Shown here: positions 44,531 to 54,280 of the stretch, one piece after another
How the letters are laid out: the number at the start of each line of letters is the position of its first letter
How positions within the stretch are numbered: position 1 is the first letter of the stretch
Origin: Haloarcula regularis
GTDB taxonomy: Archaea > Halobacteriota > Halobacteria > Halobacteriales > Haloarculaceae
Direction of reading: 5' to 3'
Length of the DNA: 64,000 nucleotides
Assembly: GCF_029338315.1 (NCBI RefSeq)
Contig: NZ_CP119794.1
Coordinates: 930,001 to 994,000, forward strand
Position numbers and translations under genes: made by a program
The notes under the pieces: model-generated
Told to the model about the DNA's origin: nothing
Databases searched by the model: none
The model's input: only the letters and a program-made list of their open reading frames with translations

Positions 44531-46448
44531 TCAGCGGTGGGATTCGTGGACCCAGACCGTGAAGACGTTCTTGTAGCCGCTGGTCCGCAGCCGGTAGGTC
44601 TCCCCGGTGTAGCCGTTCTCGCGGAGTCGCTCTTTCGGGACCGTCGAGTCGTAGTCCTGCGTGATTATCATCGGCGGCCGCTCGGTCATGGCCGTCACGC
44701 CCAGCGCCGTCGGACTGTTCTCGCAGGCGGTCTGGACGTCCTGGGACGCGAAGTACCACGGAAGCGGGAGCGCGTTGTACCACCGCATACAGGTCGGCTC
44801 CAGGTCCCAGTAGGCGTCGTCCCACTCGGAGCGGTTCTGCTTCACGAAGGCCTCGTCCTCGTCGTAGGCGTCGCCCTTCTCGCCGTGGTAGACGACGACA
44901 TCGGTGCCGTTCGCGTTGGCTGTCGCGATCCGGTCCATCGTCTCGAGCGCCGCCCGCGTCGACTCCTCTGGCTGGGCGAACTGCACCAGGGGATTGTCGT
45001 CGGCCGTCCCGTCGGTGTAGACGTTCGTCACCGCGACGTTGGCGACGAGCGCGGCCACCAGGACGACGACGAGGCCCGTGATCGCGACGCCGACGACATC
45101 GTCCATCGCCAGGGACTGCACGCCCCAGCGGTACACGGCCGCGAGTCCGACCCCGGCCGGGAGCGCCAGCGGCACGACGGCGTGGGTGACCAGCCACGGG
45201 GCGCCGATGTCCGTCCCGGCCGGGTATCCGAAGATAGAGACGAACCCGCCGTAGGCGACGAAGGGGACGAGGTGGCGCGCGCGGACGACCCAGGCGGTCG
45301 AGGGCGAACCCGAACACCGAGAACGCGAGCAGCGGCGCGGAGGCGTACCCGAGCGCTTTCAGCGAGGTGCCGAGGTGGCGCCGGTAGTTGTCCGGCGTCT
45401 TCTCCGAGGCCGGTTCGAACCACTCGCCGTACTGGTCGACCACGCGGTCCAGCGTGGCCTCGACCATCTGCGGGAACAGCCGCGGTTCGAAGATGCCCTG
45501 CCAGAACCCGACGGCGCCCTCCGAGGATGGGGCCGGCGGGTGTCTGAGCCCCTCGAGACCGGCGCCCCGGGGGGCGTAGAAAAACAGCGAGACGACGAGA
45601 AAAAGGCCGGCGGCCAGCGCGACGTGGCCGGCGTAGGCGCCCAGCACGCCCGCTGGGCTGTCGTGACGCGCGCGGAACGCGCGAACTGGCTCGACCAGCG
45701 TGTGAAGACCCCCGTAGAACCGGCCGACGACCCGGCGCTTGACGTCGCCGAGCGAGGGACCTGCCCAGACGAAGGCGGCCGCCTCACGGTAACCGTTCGG
45801 GAGGACGAGGACCTTCGCGAGCAGCAGGCCAAGCGCGCCGAACCAGGTGAGGACGTAGACGATGGCGTTCTCCTTCGAGGCGAAGCCAAGCGCCATGAAG
45901 AAGGCCACAGCGTAGAGGAATCGGGGCCGTCGCGTGTCGTAGAAGCGGACCAGCAGGCCGAACGCGGCGAACATGAACGCCGCGACGAGGACGTCGCTGC
46001 GCATGAACCGCGAGTAAAAGAGCACGACGGGGTTGACCGCGAGCAGAAGCGCCATCCCCACCGTCTCGCTATCGCGCAGGTGGGCACGGAACAGGAGCGC
46101 CGTCAGCGGCAACAGACTGCCGACGACGGCGACGGGCAGGCGCATCGTGAAGTCGTTCGGCCCGAGCGCGGCGAACACGTAGCGGTCGACGTGCTGGATG
46201 AACGGGCCGTGGATGATGCGCCGGTAGGCGAACGAGCCGGTCTCGCCGTAGTGGAGCGCCCAGTAGGCCACGCGCCCCTCGTCGAAGTGGGCTGGGCGCG
46301 CCCCCAGGAAGGCGAGTCTGAGTGCGAGTGCGAGTATCGAGACGCCGACGACCAGTTTCACGAGTGCGTGCTCGTCGGCGTCGAGCCACCGCTGGAGGCG
46401 GCCGCGGTACGCGCGGAGAGACGACAGGACGTCGCGAGACCCGACCAT
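44531..46448 (-). CDS. agl23: Agl23-like flippase-associated membrane protein, one frame break
   Basis: About 638 residues after repair. It is a multi-spanning protein of the glycosyltransferase-39/PMT type (TIGR03663-like, from memory) linked to lipid-linked glycan export for S-layer glycosylation. Seen: WLDADEHALVKLVVGVSILA, ARPAHFDEGRVAYWALHYGE (the DE catalytic-like motif), SRFMRSDVLVAAFMFAAFG, FASKENAIVYVLTWFGAL, and a C-terminal soluble domain ending VWVHESHR. The frame breaks near 45288-45290 (CCC/GGG after GFALDRL). Beyond it VVRARHLVPFVAYGGFVSIF continues. The downstream part is in the frame that stops at 44531. Confidence 0.8.
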
Positions 46449-46507
46449 ACAGGGGTCAAGCCCATGCGGGATTAGAATCCTTCTGGTTTCCCGAGGCGGA
46501 ACGGTAG

Positions 46508-46515
46508 TACTTTAG
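46508..46515 (+). promoter_or_regulatory. TATA box of ribH
   Basis: TACTTTAG lies about 28 nt before the ATG at 46539, giving a leaderless start for the ribH-aminotransferase pair. Confidence 0.5.
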
Positions 46516-46538
46516 TGCCGACAGCCACCCACTCTGGT

Positions 46539-46943
46539 ATGGTGCAGCTCGGACTGGTCGTCGCCCAGTACGACAAACACGGCGCCGTCGTCGAGGCAAT
46601 GACCGAGTCGGCGCGGGCGGCCGCGGCCGACCACGACGTCGTCGAGACGGTGACCGTCCCCGGGGCCTACGATACGCCGCTCGCGGCGGACCGACTGGCC
46701 CGTCGCGACGACGTCGACGCCGTCGCCGTCCTCGGGGTCGTCATCGAGGGCGACACGGACCACGACAAGGTCATCACCGACGCCGCCGCACGGGCCCTGA
46801 CAGACGTCTCGCTCGAGCGGGACACCCCCGTTACCCTGGGCATCCTCGGCCCGGGGATGAGCCGGGCCGAGGCCGAGGCGCGGACCCACAAAGGGGGGAC
46901 GGCCGTCACGAGCGCCATCGAACTCGCGACGCAACTACCATGA
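46539..46943 (+). CDS. ribH: 6,7-dimethyl-8-ribityllumazine synthase
   Basis: A 134-residue archaeal lumazine synthase, the penultimate step of riboflavin synthesis. It has MVQLGLVVAQYDKHGAVVEA, VTVPGAYDTPLAADRLA, VAVLGVVIEGDTDHDKVITD (the phosphate/His site) and THKGGTAVTSAIELA. Length typical of the archaeal form, which assembles into icosahedral shells. The stop overlaps the ATG of the next gene (ATGA). ribL is 1.2 kb away, so flavin genes cluster here. Confidence 0.9.
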   Translation: MVQLGLVVAQYDKHGAVVEAMTESARAAAADHDVVETVTVPGAYDTPLAADRLARRDDVDAVAVLGVVIEGDTDHDKVITDAAARALTDVSLERDTPVTLGILGPGMSRAEAEARTHKGGTAVTSAIELATQLP

Positions 46944-48100
46944 CTATGGACTTTTCAGCACGGGTCGAACGTGTAGAGCCGAGCGCGACGCTCGCGATCA
47001 GCAACAAGGCCGCCGAACTGGAGGCCGAGGGCAAGGACGTCGTCGACCTCTCGGTGGGCGAACCGGACTTCGACACCCCCGAGAACATCAAGGACGCCGC
47101 CAAGGCCGCACTCGACGCCGGCCACACCGGCTACACCCCCTCCAACGGCATCCCCGAACTCAAGGCGGCCATCGTCGAGAAGCTCCACGACGACGGCCTG
47201 ACCCAGTACGGCACCGAGAACCTCATCGTCACGCCGGGTGGCAAGCAGGCCCTCTACGAGATCTTCCAGACCATCGTCGACGACGGCGACGAGGTCGTCC
47301 TGCTGGACCCCGCGTGGGTCTCCTACGAGGCGATGGCGAAGCTCGCCGGCGGGACGCTCGCCCGCGTCGACACCGCCGCCCACGACTTCCAGCTCGAGGG
47401 CGCGCTCGACGACCTGGCGGCGACCGTCTCCGACGAGACGGAACTGCTCGTCGTCAACTCGCCGGGCAACCCCCACGGCGCGGTGTACTCCCGCGACGCG
47501 CTCGAGGGCCTCCGCGACATCGCCGTCGAGCACGACATAACGGTCATCTCCGACGAGATATACAAGGAGATTACCTACGACGGCGTCGAGGCCGTCTCGC
47601 TGGGGACGCTCGAGGGCATGGAAGACCGCACGGTCACGCTCAACGGCTTCTCGAAGGCCTACTCGATGACCGGGTGGCGCCTGGGCTACTTCGCCGGCCC
47701 CGAGGAGCTGGTCTCGCAGGCCGGGAAGGTCCACTCCCACTCGGTCTCGTGTGCCGTGAACTTCGTCCAGCACGCCGGCGTCGAGGCCATCACCAACACC
47801 GACGAGGCCGTCGCGGAGATGCGCGAGGCCTTCGCCGAGCGCCGGGAGTTCCTGATGGGCCTCTTCGAGAACCACGGCGTCGAGGTCCCCGAACCGCAGG
47901 GTGCCTTCTACATGATGCCCCACGTCGCCCCCGGGGGCGACGACACCGAGTGGTGTGACGAGGCCATCTCCGAGGCCCAGGTCGCCACCGTCCCCGGCAG
48001 CGCCTTCGGGACGCCGGGCTACGCGCGCATCTCCTACGCCAACAGCAAGGACCGCCTGCAGGAAGCGGTCGACCGCCTGGCCGAGGCGGACCTCATCTGA
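46940..48100 (+). CDS. PLP-dependent aspartate-type aminotransferase
   Basis: A 386-residue fold-type I enzyme. It has ISNKAAELEAEGKDVVDLSV, GEPDFDTPENIKDAAKAA, TPGGKQALYEIFQTIVDDGD, VNSPGNPHGAVYSRDALEG, SDEIYKEITYDG and the PLP-lysine motif LNGFSKAYSMTGWRLGYFAG. Similar to aspartate:2-oxoglutarate aminotransferases; the substrate is inferred. Its start overlaps the ribH stop. Distinct from the aminotransferase at 25349. Confidence 0.9.
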   Translation: MTMDFSARVERVEPSATLAISNKAAELEAEGKDVVDLSVGEPDFDTPENIKDAAKAALDAGHTGYTPSNGIPELKAAIVEKLHDDGLTQYGTENLIVTPGGKQALYEIFQTIVDDGDEVVLLDPAWVSYEAMAKLAGGTLARVDTAAHDFQLEGALDDLAATVSDETELLVVNSPGNPHGAVYSRDALEGLRDIAVEHDITVISDEIYKEITYDGVEAVSLGTLEGMEDRTVTLNGFSKAYSMTGWRLGYFAGPEELVSQAGKVHSHSVSCAVNFVQHAGVEAITNTDEAVAEMREAFAERREFLMGLFENHGVEVPEPQGAFYMMPHVAPGGDDTEWCDEAISEAQVATVPGSAFGTPGYARISYANSKDRLQEAVDRLAEADLI

Positions 48101-48125
48101 GGCCGGCGGCGAGCGGTCGGGCCGA

Positions 48126-48548
48126 CTACGTCCGCCGGTCGAGAATCCGGTCGATGATGCGTCCGGTCGAGAGCAGCTCGTCGTCGCGTTCGAGCGGCGT
48201 CGCCCGCCGAACCTCGGCGTCCAGCCCCCGTTCGCGCAGGGCCGTCCGGAGCGCGTCCGCGTCGTGGTGCTGGTCGTACCCCAGCGCGATGACGTCCGGA
48301 TCGATGCGCTCGATGGGGACGAAGATGTCCTCCGGGTGGCCCAGGTGTGCCTCGTCGACCGGCTTCAGCGCGGCGACCATCTCCCGGCGCTGGCCGTCCG
48401 GAATTACGGGCGGTTCCTTGTGGGTGACGTTGACCGAGCGCGCGACGATGACGTGCAGCTCCTCGCCCATCGCCGCGGCGTCCTCCAGGTAGTGGACGTG
48501 ACCGGGGTGGAGGATGTCGAAGGTCCCCTGTGCGACGACGCGGGTCAC
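48126..48548 (-). CDS. ribL: FAD synthetase (archaeal RibL)
   Basis: A 140-residue nucleotidyltransferase that adenylates FMN to FAD. It has [20 protein letters not shown] (the GTFD..HxGH motif), [37 protein letters not shown] and a short tail ending [11 protein letters not shown] start at 48548, overlapping the stop of the JAMM gene (GTGA), so the two are co-transcribed. Convergent with the aminotransferase. Confidence 0.9.
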   Translation of the reverse strand: MTRVVAQGTFDILHPGHVHYLEDAAAMGEELHVIVARSVNVTHKEPPVIPDGQRREMVAALKPVDEAHLGHPEDIFVPIERIDPDVIALGYDQHHDADALRTALRERGLDAEVRRATPLERDDELLSTGRIIDRILDRRT

Positions 48549-49042
48549 GAGTCGAACTCCTCCTCGCGCAACTCGCGGTCGATGTCGGTCTGGTCGAAGT
48601 CGAAGAAGGCCTCCTCCGGCGGGTCCACGTCCAGCACCGGCAGGTCGACCGGGTCGCCCTCGCTGTCGAAGGCCTGCCAGTCGTCGGGTCCGTACGGGTA
48701 GCCGACGATGATGTGGACGTCGCCGCGGCCGAAGGTGGCCAGGTCGGCGTCGCTCGGTCGGAGCACCCCGTTCGGGTGGGAGTGGACCGACCCCGCGGCC
48801 CGCATGTCGTTTGGGACCATGCTCGTCTTGACCGTCGCGCTGACCGGGTTCGACTCGGTGCCGGGGATGACCAGCACGTCGGTCAGGACGGTGCCGTCCT
48901 CGTCGATGCCGACCTCGCTCGCGCTCGCGCCGCGCAGGAGGCCCATGTACTCGTTCGGGTGGGCGTCTTCGGACGCGGCGAGTGCGAAGTCGAGCGCCGA
49001 CTCGGCGATGCCGAGGATGCCGCCCGAGCGAAACAACCCCAT
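48545..49042 (-). CDS. JAMM/MPN metalloprotease-like protein
   Basis: A 165-residue Mov34/MPN domain protein. The zinc motif [16 protein letters not shown] carries the HxH..S..D residues, and a preceding Glu is likely in [12 protein letters not shown]. Archaeal JAMM proteins include desamidinases that release SAMP (ubiquitin-like) modifiers. The family fits but the substrate is inferred. Coupled to ribL by a GTGA overlap and divergent from the DHH gene across 93 nt. ATG at 49042. Confidence 0.85.
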   Translation of the reverse strand: MGLFRSGGILGIAESALDFALAASEDAHPNEYMGLLRGASASEVGIDEDGTVLTDVLVIPGTESNPVSATVKTSMVPNDMRAAGSVHSHPNGVLRPSDADLATFGRGDVHIIVGYPYGPDDWQAFDSEGDPVDLPVLDVDPPEEAFFDFDQTDIDRELREEEFDS

Positions 49043-49135
49043 GCGTGGCGCTCGGGTCCGGTCGGTTCTAAGCGTTGTGTCTCGCGCCCAGGGATTTCGA
49101 AGAGTACAAACGGCGGCTTGCCGAAGAACGTGCAA

Positions 49136-51049
49136 ATGTCTTCGCCAACTGGCACCCCCGACGGTGCCGTGGTTCCCGACGGGGGGACCGTCGTCTTCGA
49201 TCTCGCTGCAGAGTGTACTGTCGACGACCTCGAGGAGGGCGCGCTCTACCACGCGACGGTCAACGGGACCGTCGAGTACGGCGTCTTCGTCGACCTCTCG
49301 GATGAGGTCTCGGGCCTGGTCCACGACTCGAACCTCGTGGGCACCTACGGGGTCGGCGACGACCTCGTCGTCGAGCTGGGCGAGATCCGCCCGGACGGCG
49401 ACCTCTCGTTCGAGGAGGTCCAGATAGCCGACTACGAGGAGCGCCACGTCGCCCACGGCGATGCCCGCGACGTCGCGGCCCTCGCGGACGCGACCGGCGA
49501 GACGGTCGTCGTCGAGGGGCAGGTCGTCCAGATCAAACAGACCGGCGGCCCGACCATCTTCCAGGTCCGGGACACCACCGGCGTCGTCCCCTGTGCCGTC
49601 TTCGAGGAGGCGGGCGTCCGCGCCCACCCCGACGTCGAGATCGACGACGTCGTCCGCGTCTCAGGGCGCGCCGAGGAGCGCGACGGCGGCGTCCAGGTCG
49701 AACTCGACTCGCTGTCGATCCTCGACGGGGCCGAGGCCGATGCGATTCGGGCCGACATCGAGGACGCTACCGCGGCGGCCGCCCAGCCGGCCGACGTCGA
49801 GCCGCTCGTCGAGTGGCCGGCCTTCGAGAAGCTCTGGGACGACCTCCGCGAGGTCGCGACCGAGCTCCGCCGGACGGTGCTGGAGGGCCGCCCCATCCGG
49901 ATGCGTCACCACGCCGACGGCGACGGCCTCTGTGCGAGCGTCCCGCTCCAGGTCGCGCTGGAGAACTTCATCGCCGGCCACTACACCGACGAGGACGCTC
50001 CCGACCACCTGCTCAAGCGCCTGCCGAGCAAGGCGCCGTACTACGAGATGGAGGACGTCACCCGCGACCTGAACTTCGCGCTCGAGGACCGCACCCGTCA
50101 CGGGCAGAAGCTCCCGATGGTCCTCATGCTCGACAACGGGTCGACCGAGGAGGACACCCCCGCGTACCGCAACCTCCGCCACTACGACATCCCCGTGGTC
50201 GTCGTCGACCACCACCACCCGGACCCGGAGGCGGTCGAACCGTTCCTCGAGCACCACGTCAACCCCTATCTCCACGACGAGGACTACCGCATCACGACGG
50301 GCATGCTCTGTGTCGAGCTCGCCCGGATGATCGACCCCGACCTGAGCGACGACCTCCGGCACGTCCCCGCCGTCGCCGGACTCTCGGACCGCTCGGAGGG
50401 CGAGGCGATGGGCGACTACGTCGACCTCGCGCGCGAACAGGGGTACTCGGAGGGCGACCTCCGGGACATCGGCGAGGCGCTGGACTACGCGACCCACTGG
50501 CTGCGCTACAACTCGGGCGAGCAGCTCATCACCGACGTGCTCAACGTCGACTGTGACGACCGCGAGCGCCACGAGCGGGTCGTCGAGTTCCTCGCGACCC
50601 GCGCCGAGCGCGATGTCGCCGACCAGCTCGACGCCGCGATGTCTCACGTCGAACACGAGCGACTCGACAACGGCGCTCACCTCTACCGGATCGACGTCGA
50701 GAACCACGCGCATCGCTTTACCTACCCCGCGCCTGGCAAGACCACCGGGGAGATCCACGACCGGAAGGTCGCCGAGACGGGCGACCCCGTCATCACCATC
50801 GGCTACGGCCCCGACTTCGCCGTCCTCCGGTCCGACGGCGTCCGCCTGGACATCCCGCGGATGGTCACCGAGCTCACCGAGGAGGTCGACGGCGGCGGCG
50901 TCTCCGGCGGCGGCCACCTGGTCGTCGGTTCCATCAAGTTCGTCTCGGGGATGCGCGACGCCGTCATCGACGCGCTCGTCGAGAAGATGGCCGAGGCCGA
51001 GCTCGACGAGGCGCTCGGGAGCTCGACGACCCTGCCCGAAGAGATATAA
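49136..51049 (+). CDS. DHH-OB fold single-stranded DNA/RNA phosphoesterase-like protein
   Basis: A 637-residue protein. An S1-like RNA/DNA-binding domain (GALYHATVNGTVEYGVFVDL, about 35-100) and a second OB fold (VVVEGQVVQIKQTGGPTIFQ, about 122-200) precede a DHH domain: RMRHHADGDGLCASVPLQVA (motif I), DNGSTEEDTPA, VVVVDHHHPDPEAVE (DHH) and the C-terminal DHHA1 with GGGVSGGGHLVVGS. The layout matches haloarchaeal RecJ-like OB-DHH proteins; nucleic-acid degradation is likely. ATG at 49136. Spacer 51050-51154 holds nothing recognised. Confidence 0.85.
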   Translation: MSSPTGTPDGAVVPDGGTVVFDLAAECTVDDLEEGALYHATVNGTVEYGVFVDLSDEVSGLVHDSNLVGTYGVGDDLVVELGEIRPDGDLSFEEVQIADYEERHVAHGDARDVAALADATGETVVVEGQVVQIKQTGGPTIFQVRDTTGVVPCAVFEEAGVRAHPDVEIDDVVRVSGRAEERDGGVQVELDSLSILDGAEADAIRADIEDATAAAAQPADVEPLVEWPAFEKLWDDLREVATELRRTVLEGRPIRMRHHADGDGLCASVPLQVALENFIAGHYTDEDAPDHLLKRLPSKAPYYEMEDVTRDLNFALEDRTRHGQKLPMVLMLDNGSTEEDTPAYRNLRHYDIPVVVVDHHHPDPEAVEPFLEHHVNPYLHDEDYRITTGMLCVELARMIDPDLSDDLRHVPAVAGLSDRSEGEAMGDYVDLAREQGYSEGDLRDIGEALDYATHWLRYNSGEQLITDVLNVDCDDRERHERVVEFLATRAERDVADQLDAAMSHVEHERLDNGAHLYRIDVENHAHRFTYPAPGKTTGEIHDRKVAETGDPVITIGYGPDFAVLRSDGVRLDIPRMVTELTEEVDGGGVSGGGHLVVGSIKFVSGMRDAVIDALVEKMAEAELDEALGSSTTLPEEI

Positions 51050-51154
51050 GCGACCTCTCGCCCTTCGTTCGCGGTAGTCTGGGCAGGTTCGAGGGACTGG
51101 CTTGTGCGGAGAGTCGGGACGGTCCCCGACGAGTGTCCGCCTCGACGGGTGCGG

Positions 51155-52798
51155 TCACGGCGGACCGACCCCCGCGTTCGATCCGAACCTGACGCGGCGC
51201 AGCGCGAGGCCGGCGACGGCGAGGGCCCCGGCGGCGGCAGCGACTATTCCGACCGGCACGTTCGGCGTTCCGCCGCGCCAGTCGGCGTCGAAGACGGCCC
51301 CGTAGTACGAGGCCACGTCGCGCCCGTGGAGGACCAGCACCGTCTCGCGGTTCGCCGTCGCGGCCTGTTCGTTCCAGTTGAGGCTGCCAAGGACGACGGC
51401 CCGGTCGTCGACGACGGCACCCTTCGCGTGGATCTTCGCGTACCGACCGCTAGGGTCGGCGAGGCGGGCGGTAAGGGGCGCCCCGGTCCGGTCGGCCCAA
51501 CGGTCGAACCGCTCGACGGTCCGCCGGTTCTCCTCGCGGACGTACCACGCGCTGCTCAAGAGCAGGCGAACGGTGATCCCGCGACGGGCCGCGCTCCGGA
51601 GCGCGCGCAGCAGGGGTTCGTCCCACGCGCCGACCGTCGGCTGGACGACGTCGACGGACGAGGTCGCGCCGTCCACCCGCGCGACGAGTTCGCGCTGGGC
51701 GTTGTCCGGGGTCACGAGCAGCGTTGTCCGGTCGACCGACACCGTCTCGGGGTCGAAGCGGCGGGGGTACGACGCCGTCGCGGGTTCGCCGCGCTCGAAG
51801 CGCCGGCCGTCGCGGTAGGTTGACCACCGGACCGCGTCCCGCCACCCGGCGTCGGCGCGGAAGGTCGCCGCGAGCCCGTCGACGACGGCCGGCTGGCCCG
51901 TCTCGACACCCCAGCCGCGACTGCTGTTGCCGCCCGTGCCCGCCGGCTTCCAGTTCTCGGTGAGGACGACGGCCCGGTCGTCGGCCACGGCGTACTTCGC
52001 GTGGTGGTACCGATACCGGGCGTGGGGCCCCGCGACGAGGCGGACCTCGATGCCCGCCCCGGCCAGTCTGTCGAGCGTCCGTGCGCCGGCCCTGGTCCGG
52101 CCGCCGACTGGTTCACCCTCGAGCAGGACCCTGACGTCGGCCCCGCGGCGCTGGGCGGCCACGAGCGCGTCGGCGACCCGTGCCGAGGTCAGCGTGTAGC
52201 CGGCGAGGTAGACCCGTCGGTCCGCACGCCGGATGGCGCGCAGCGGAGCCCGTGGTGCGTCGGGAAGCGTGAAGACGCGAACGTCGGCGGGACCACCGCC
52301 GACAACTGGCCGGTCGGTCGCTCCCAGCGGCCGCCAGCGGAGCGTCGACCCGTGCACGACGCCCACCTCCCCCTCGACGGCGTCGGCGTACCGGACCCGC
52401 TGGACGGTGTGGTTGGCCCGCCGGAGCGAGACGGTGTCACCGCCGTTGGCCAGTTCCAGCGACCCGTTCACACCGACGACGGCCGCGTCGGTCAGGTTCC
52501 GTACGCGTCGCGGGTCGGCCGTGACGGCGACGCGGCCCTCGACTGTCCCGTTCGGTAACTCGACCGTCGAGCGCCCGTCGGTCAGCGCGTACCGCGCCAG
52601 CTCGGTCCCGGGTGGCACCGACAGGACGACGAACTCGCCGCGGTCGCCGCCGGCGACAGGGTTCGGGTAGACGGCGTGGACCTGTGGGACGGAGGACTGC
52701 TCGGGTGGCGTGGGCGTATCCGGTGGCGGTGTCCCGCCGGCTGCGGGGCTCACGATAAGGAGCGAGACGACGAGCGCGACGGTGACCAGTCTCCGCAT
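51155..52798 (-). CDS. Secreted phospholipase-D-fold protein
   Basis: A 547-residue protein. The signal peptide (MRRLVTVALVVSLLIVSP) is followed by a lamin-tail-like beta domain (about 38-150, VHAVYPNPVAGGDRGEFVVL). Then two PLD repeats: YRYHHAKYAVADDRAVVLTE and YAKIHAKGAVVDDRAVVLGS with NWNEQA (both HxK motifs present). A C-terminal helix GIVAAAAGALAVAGLALR may anchor it. Archaeal members could hydrolyse phosphodiesters outside the cell or act as nucleases. The substrate is unknown. Confidence 0.8.
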   Translation of the reverse strand: MRRLVTVALVVSLLIVSPAAGGTPPPDTPTPPEQSSVPQVHAVYPNPVAGGDRGEFVVLSVPPGTELARYALTDGRSTVELPNGTVEGRVAVTADPRRVRNLTDAAVVGVNGSLELANGGDTVSLRRANHTVQRVRYADAVEGEVGVVHGSTLRWRPLGATDRPVVGGGPADVRVFTLPDAPRAPLRAIRRADRRVYLAGYTLTSARVADALVAAQRRGADVRVLLEGEPVGGRTRAGARTLDRLAGAGIEVRLVAGPHARYRYHHAKYAVADDRAVVLTENWKPAGTGGNSSRGWGVETGQPAVVDGLAATFRADAGWRDAVRWSTYRDGRRFERGEPATASYPRRFDPETVSVDRTTLLVTPDNAQRELVARVDGATSSVDVVQPTVGAWDEPLLRALRSAARRGITVRLLLSSAWYVREENRRTVERFDRWADRTGAPLTARLADPSGRYAKIHAKGAVVDDRAVVLGSLNWNEQAATANRETVLVLHGRDVASYYGAVFDADWRGGTPNVPVGIVAAAAGALAVAGLALRRVRFGSNAGVGPP

Positions 52799-52841
52799 CG
52801 GCGGGTCTGGTCGCCCGTTCGCATAAAAAGGTACGCCCGGC

Positions 52842-54113
52842 TCAGGCGTCGGCGGCCTTCTCGGCCTCGGCCTGCACGAGGTACGCGCGGTCGTCGGCGT
52901 ACTGAGCCGCTTCGTCTAGCGCGGCCTGCGTACCGATCTGTCGGAGCGCCCAGGCGGCCGACGCGCGGACCTCGTCGCTGTCGTCGGACGCGAGGATATC
53001 TGCCAGCGGGTCGATAGCCCGGGTGTCGCCGAGCAGGCCGAGCGTGCGGGCTGCGACCGAGCGGATCTCGGGATTCTCGGCGTCCAGACGGTTAGCGACC
53101 GGTTGGACCGAGTCGGAGCTCCCGATGGCGCCCAGCGCGCGCAGGGTCACTTTCTGGAGGGCGACGTCGCCATCCCCGTCGATGAAGTCGTGGAGCGTCT
53201 CGGTCGCGCGCTCGTCGCCGATCTTCCCGAGGACGCCGATCTCCTGCTTGTTGCGCTTCTGTGCGCGCTGGTGCATCACGTCGAAGGCGGGTTCGGCGTC
53301 GCTCCCGAGGTGATAGAAGATGTCGACGATGTTCTCCTCCATGAACTCGGAGCCGACCTTCTCTAAGGCGAAGAGGACGAGTTCGAGGTTCCCCTCCTGG
53401 GCGTGAAGCTTCGCGGCGTTCCACTCGGGTGGGAAGTCCTTTCGGTTCTCGTTGGTCAGGATGTCGTAGAAGCCCTTGGCGTCGAGTTGCTCCTGTACCG
53501 TGAGGTCGTCCCAGACCTCGGCGGCCTCGAGGTCGTCCTCGAGCGTCTCGGCGGCCTCGAGGAGCGCGGCGATAGTCTCCGCGTCGTCGTCGGCATTCAG
53601 ATCTGCGTCGGCGATCGCGTCGGCGACGGTCCCGAGCGCCGCGGCGGCGGCCTCGGTGTCATCGCCCACGTCCGCGTCGTGGTCCACGTGCTCCTGGCTC
53701 GTCGCGAGGAAGGCGTCGACGGCGTCAACGGCATCAGATTCGCCGCTCTCGGTCCACTCGCTGTCGGTGACCGTTCCCTGTGCGGTCTCGAGGCTGTCGA
53801 CGACGTCCGCGGCGTACGGGCCGCGCTGGGACTCGAGGTCGTCCTGGAGGTCCGAGAGGCGCGATTCGAGCGCCTCACGGGGGGCTTCGGCGTCATCCTC
53901 GTCCTCGTCCGGTTCGGGCAGGTCGGCGGCCTCGAGGTCGCTTTCGGCCGCCTCGAGCGTCGCCTCGACGTCGTCGAGGTCGGCCTCGGTCTCGGCTGCT
54001 TCGAGGGTCGCTGCTGCCTCGTCCAGTCGTGTCTCGAGTTCGTCGGCCGTGACGTCGGCCGCCTCCGCTTCGGCGGCGTCCTCGGCGTCGGGCTCGTCGT
54101 CCCCGTTGCTCAT
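52842..54113 (-). CDS. Acidic helical protein with HEAT repeats
   Basis: A 423-residue protein. Residues 1-200 are extremely acidic and Ala/Glu-rich, with predicted long helices (ELETRLDEAAATLEAAETEA). Residues about 200-290 contain NENRKDFPPEWNAAKLHAQE. The C-terminal part has HEAT-like helices (VALQKVTLRALGAIGSSDSV, PEIRSVAARTLGLLGDTRAI, DEVRASAAWALRQIGTQAAL) of the PBS-lyase type. Such proteins scaffold other proteins. The function is unknown. Convergent gap to the PLD gene is short, and it is divergent from purE. Confidence 0.75.
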   Translation of the reverse strand: MSNGDDEPDAEDAAEAEAADVTADELETRLDEAAATLEAAETEADLDDVEATLEAAESDLEAADLPEPDEDEDDAEAPREALESRLSDLQDDLESQRGPYAADVVDSLETAQGTVTDSEWTESGESDAVDAVDAFLATSQEHVDHDADVGDDTEAAAAALGTVADAIADADLNADDDAETIAALLEAAETLEDDLEAAEVWDDLTVQEQLDAKGFYDILTNENRKDFPPEWNAAKLHAQEGNLELVLFALEKVGSEFMEENIVDIFYHLGSDAEPAFDVMHQRAQKRNKQEIGVLGKIGDERATETLHDFIDGDGDVALQKVTLRALGAIGSSDSVQPVANRLDAENPEIRSVAARTLGLLGDTRAIDPLADILASDDSDEVRASAAWALRQIGTQAALDEAAQYADDRAYLVQAEAEKAADA

Positions 54114-54153
54114 GTACGCAGGTGTGTCGGTACGGGCCAAGAGCGTTTTCCTT

Positions 54154-54189
54154 TCCCGGCGAGTCCATTCGTCTCGCTGCGCTCGACTC
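54154..54189 (-). repeat. 36-bp dispersed repeat, copy B, tRNA-3'-end-like
   Basis: On the minus strand GAGTCGAGCGCAGCGAGACG then AATGGACTCGCCGGGA, differing from 31974-32009 at two positions. Read on the plus strand it resembles a tRNA-Ala 3' end (TCCCGGCGAGTCCA). It lies in the HEAT/purE promoter region. Confidence 0.7.
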
Positions 54190-54280
54190 ACTCCCTCGCC
54201 GAACAGCGCGACCGATCCGCGGTCGCTCAACCCCATCGGAGAGAGATACCCTTACGTGTCCGCCCGGCCGACGGCCTCGT

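Noticed and set aside
43323-46448. A single 1041-codon minus-strand frame joining a membrane glycosyltransferase to PurK
   Set aside because: The frame passes from Agl23 into PurK only because a base is added or lost near 45288. The PurK start, an independent Agl23 C-terminus in another frame (44531-45175) and the Arg/Pro-rich middle show two genes.
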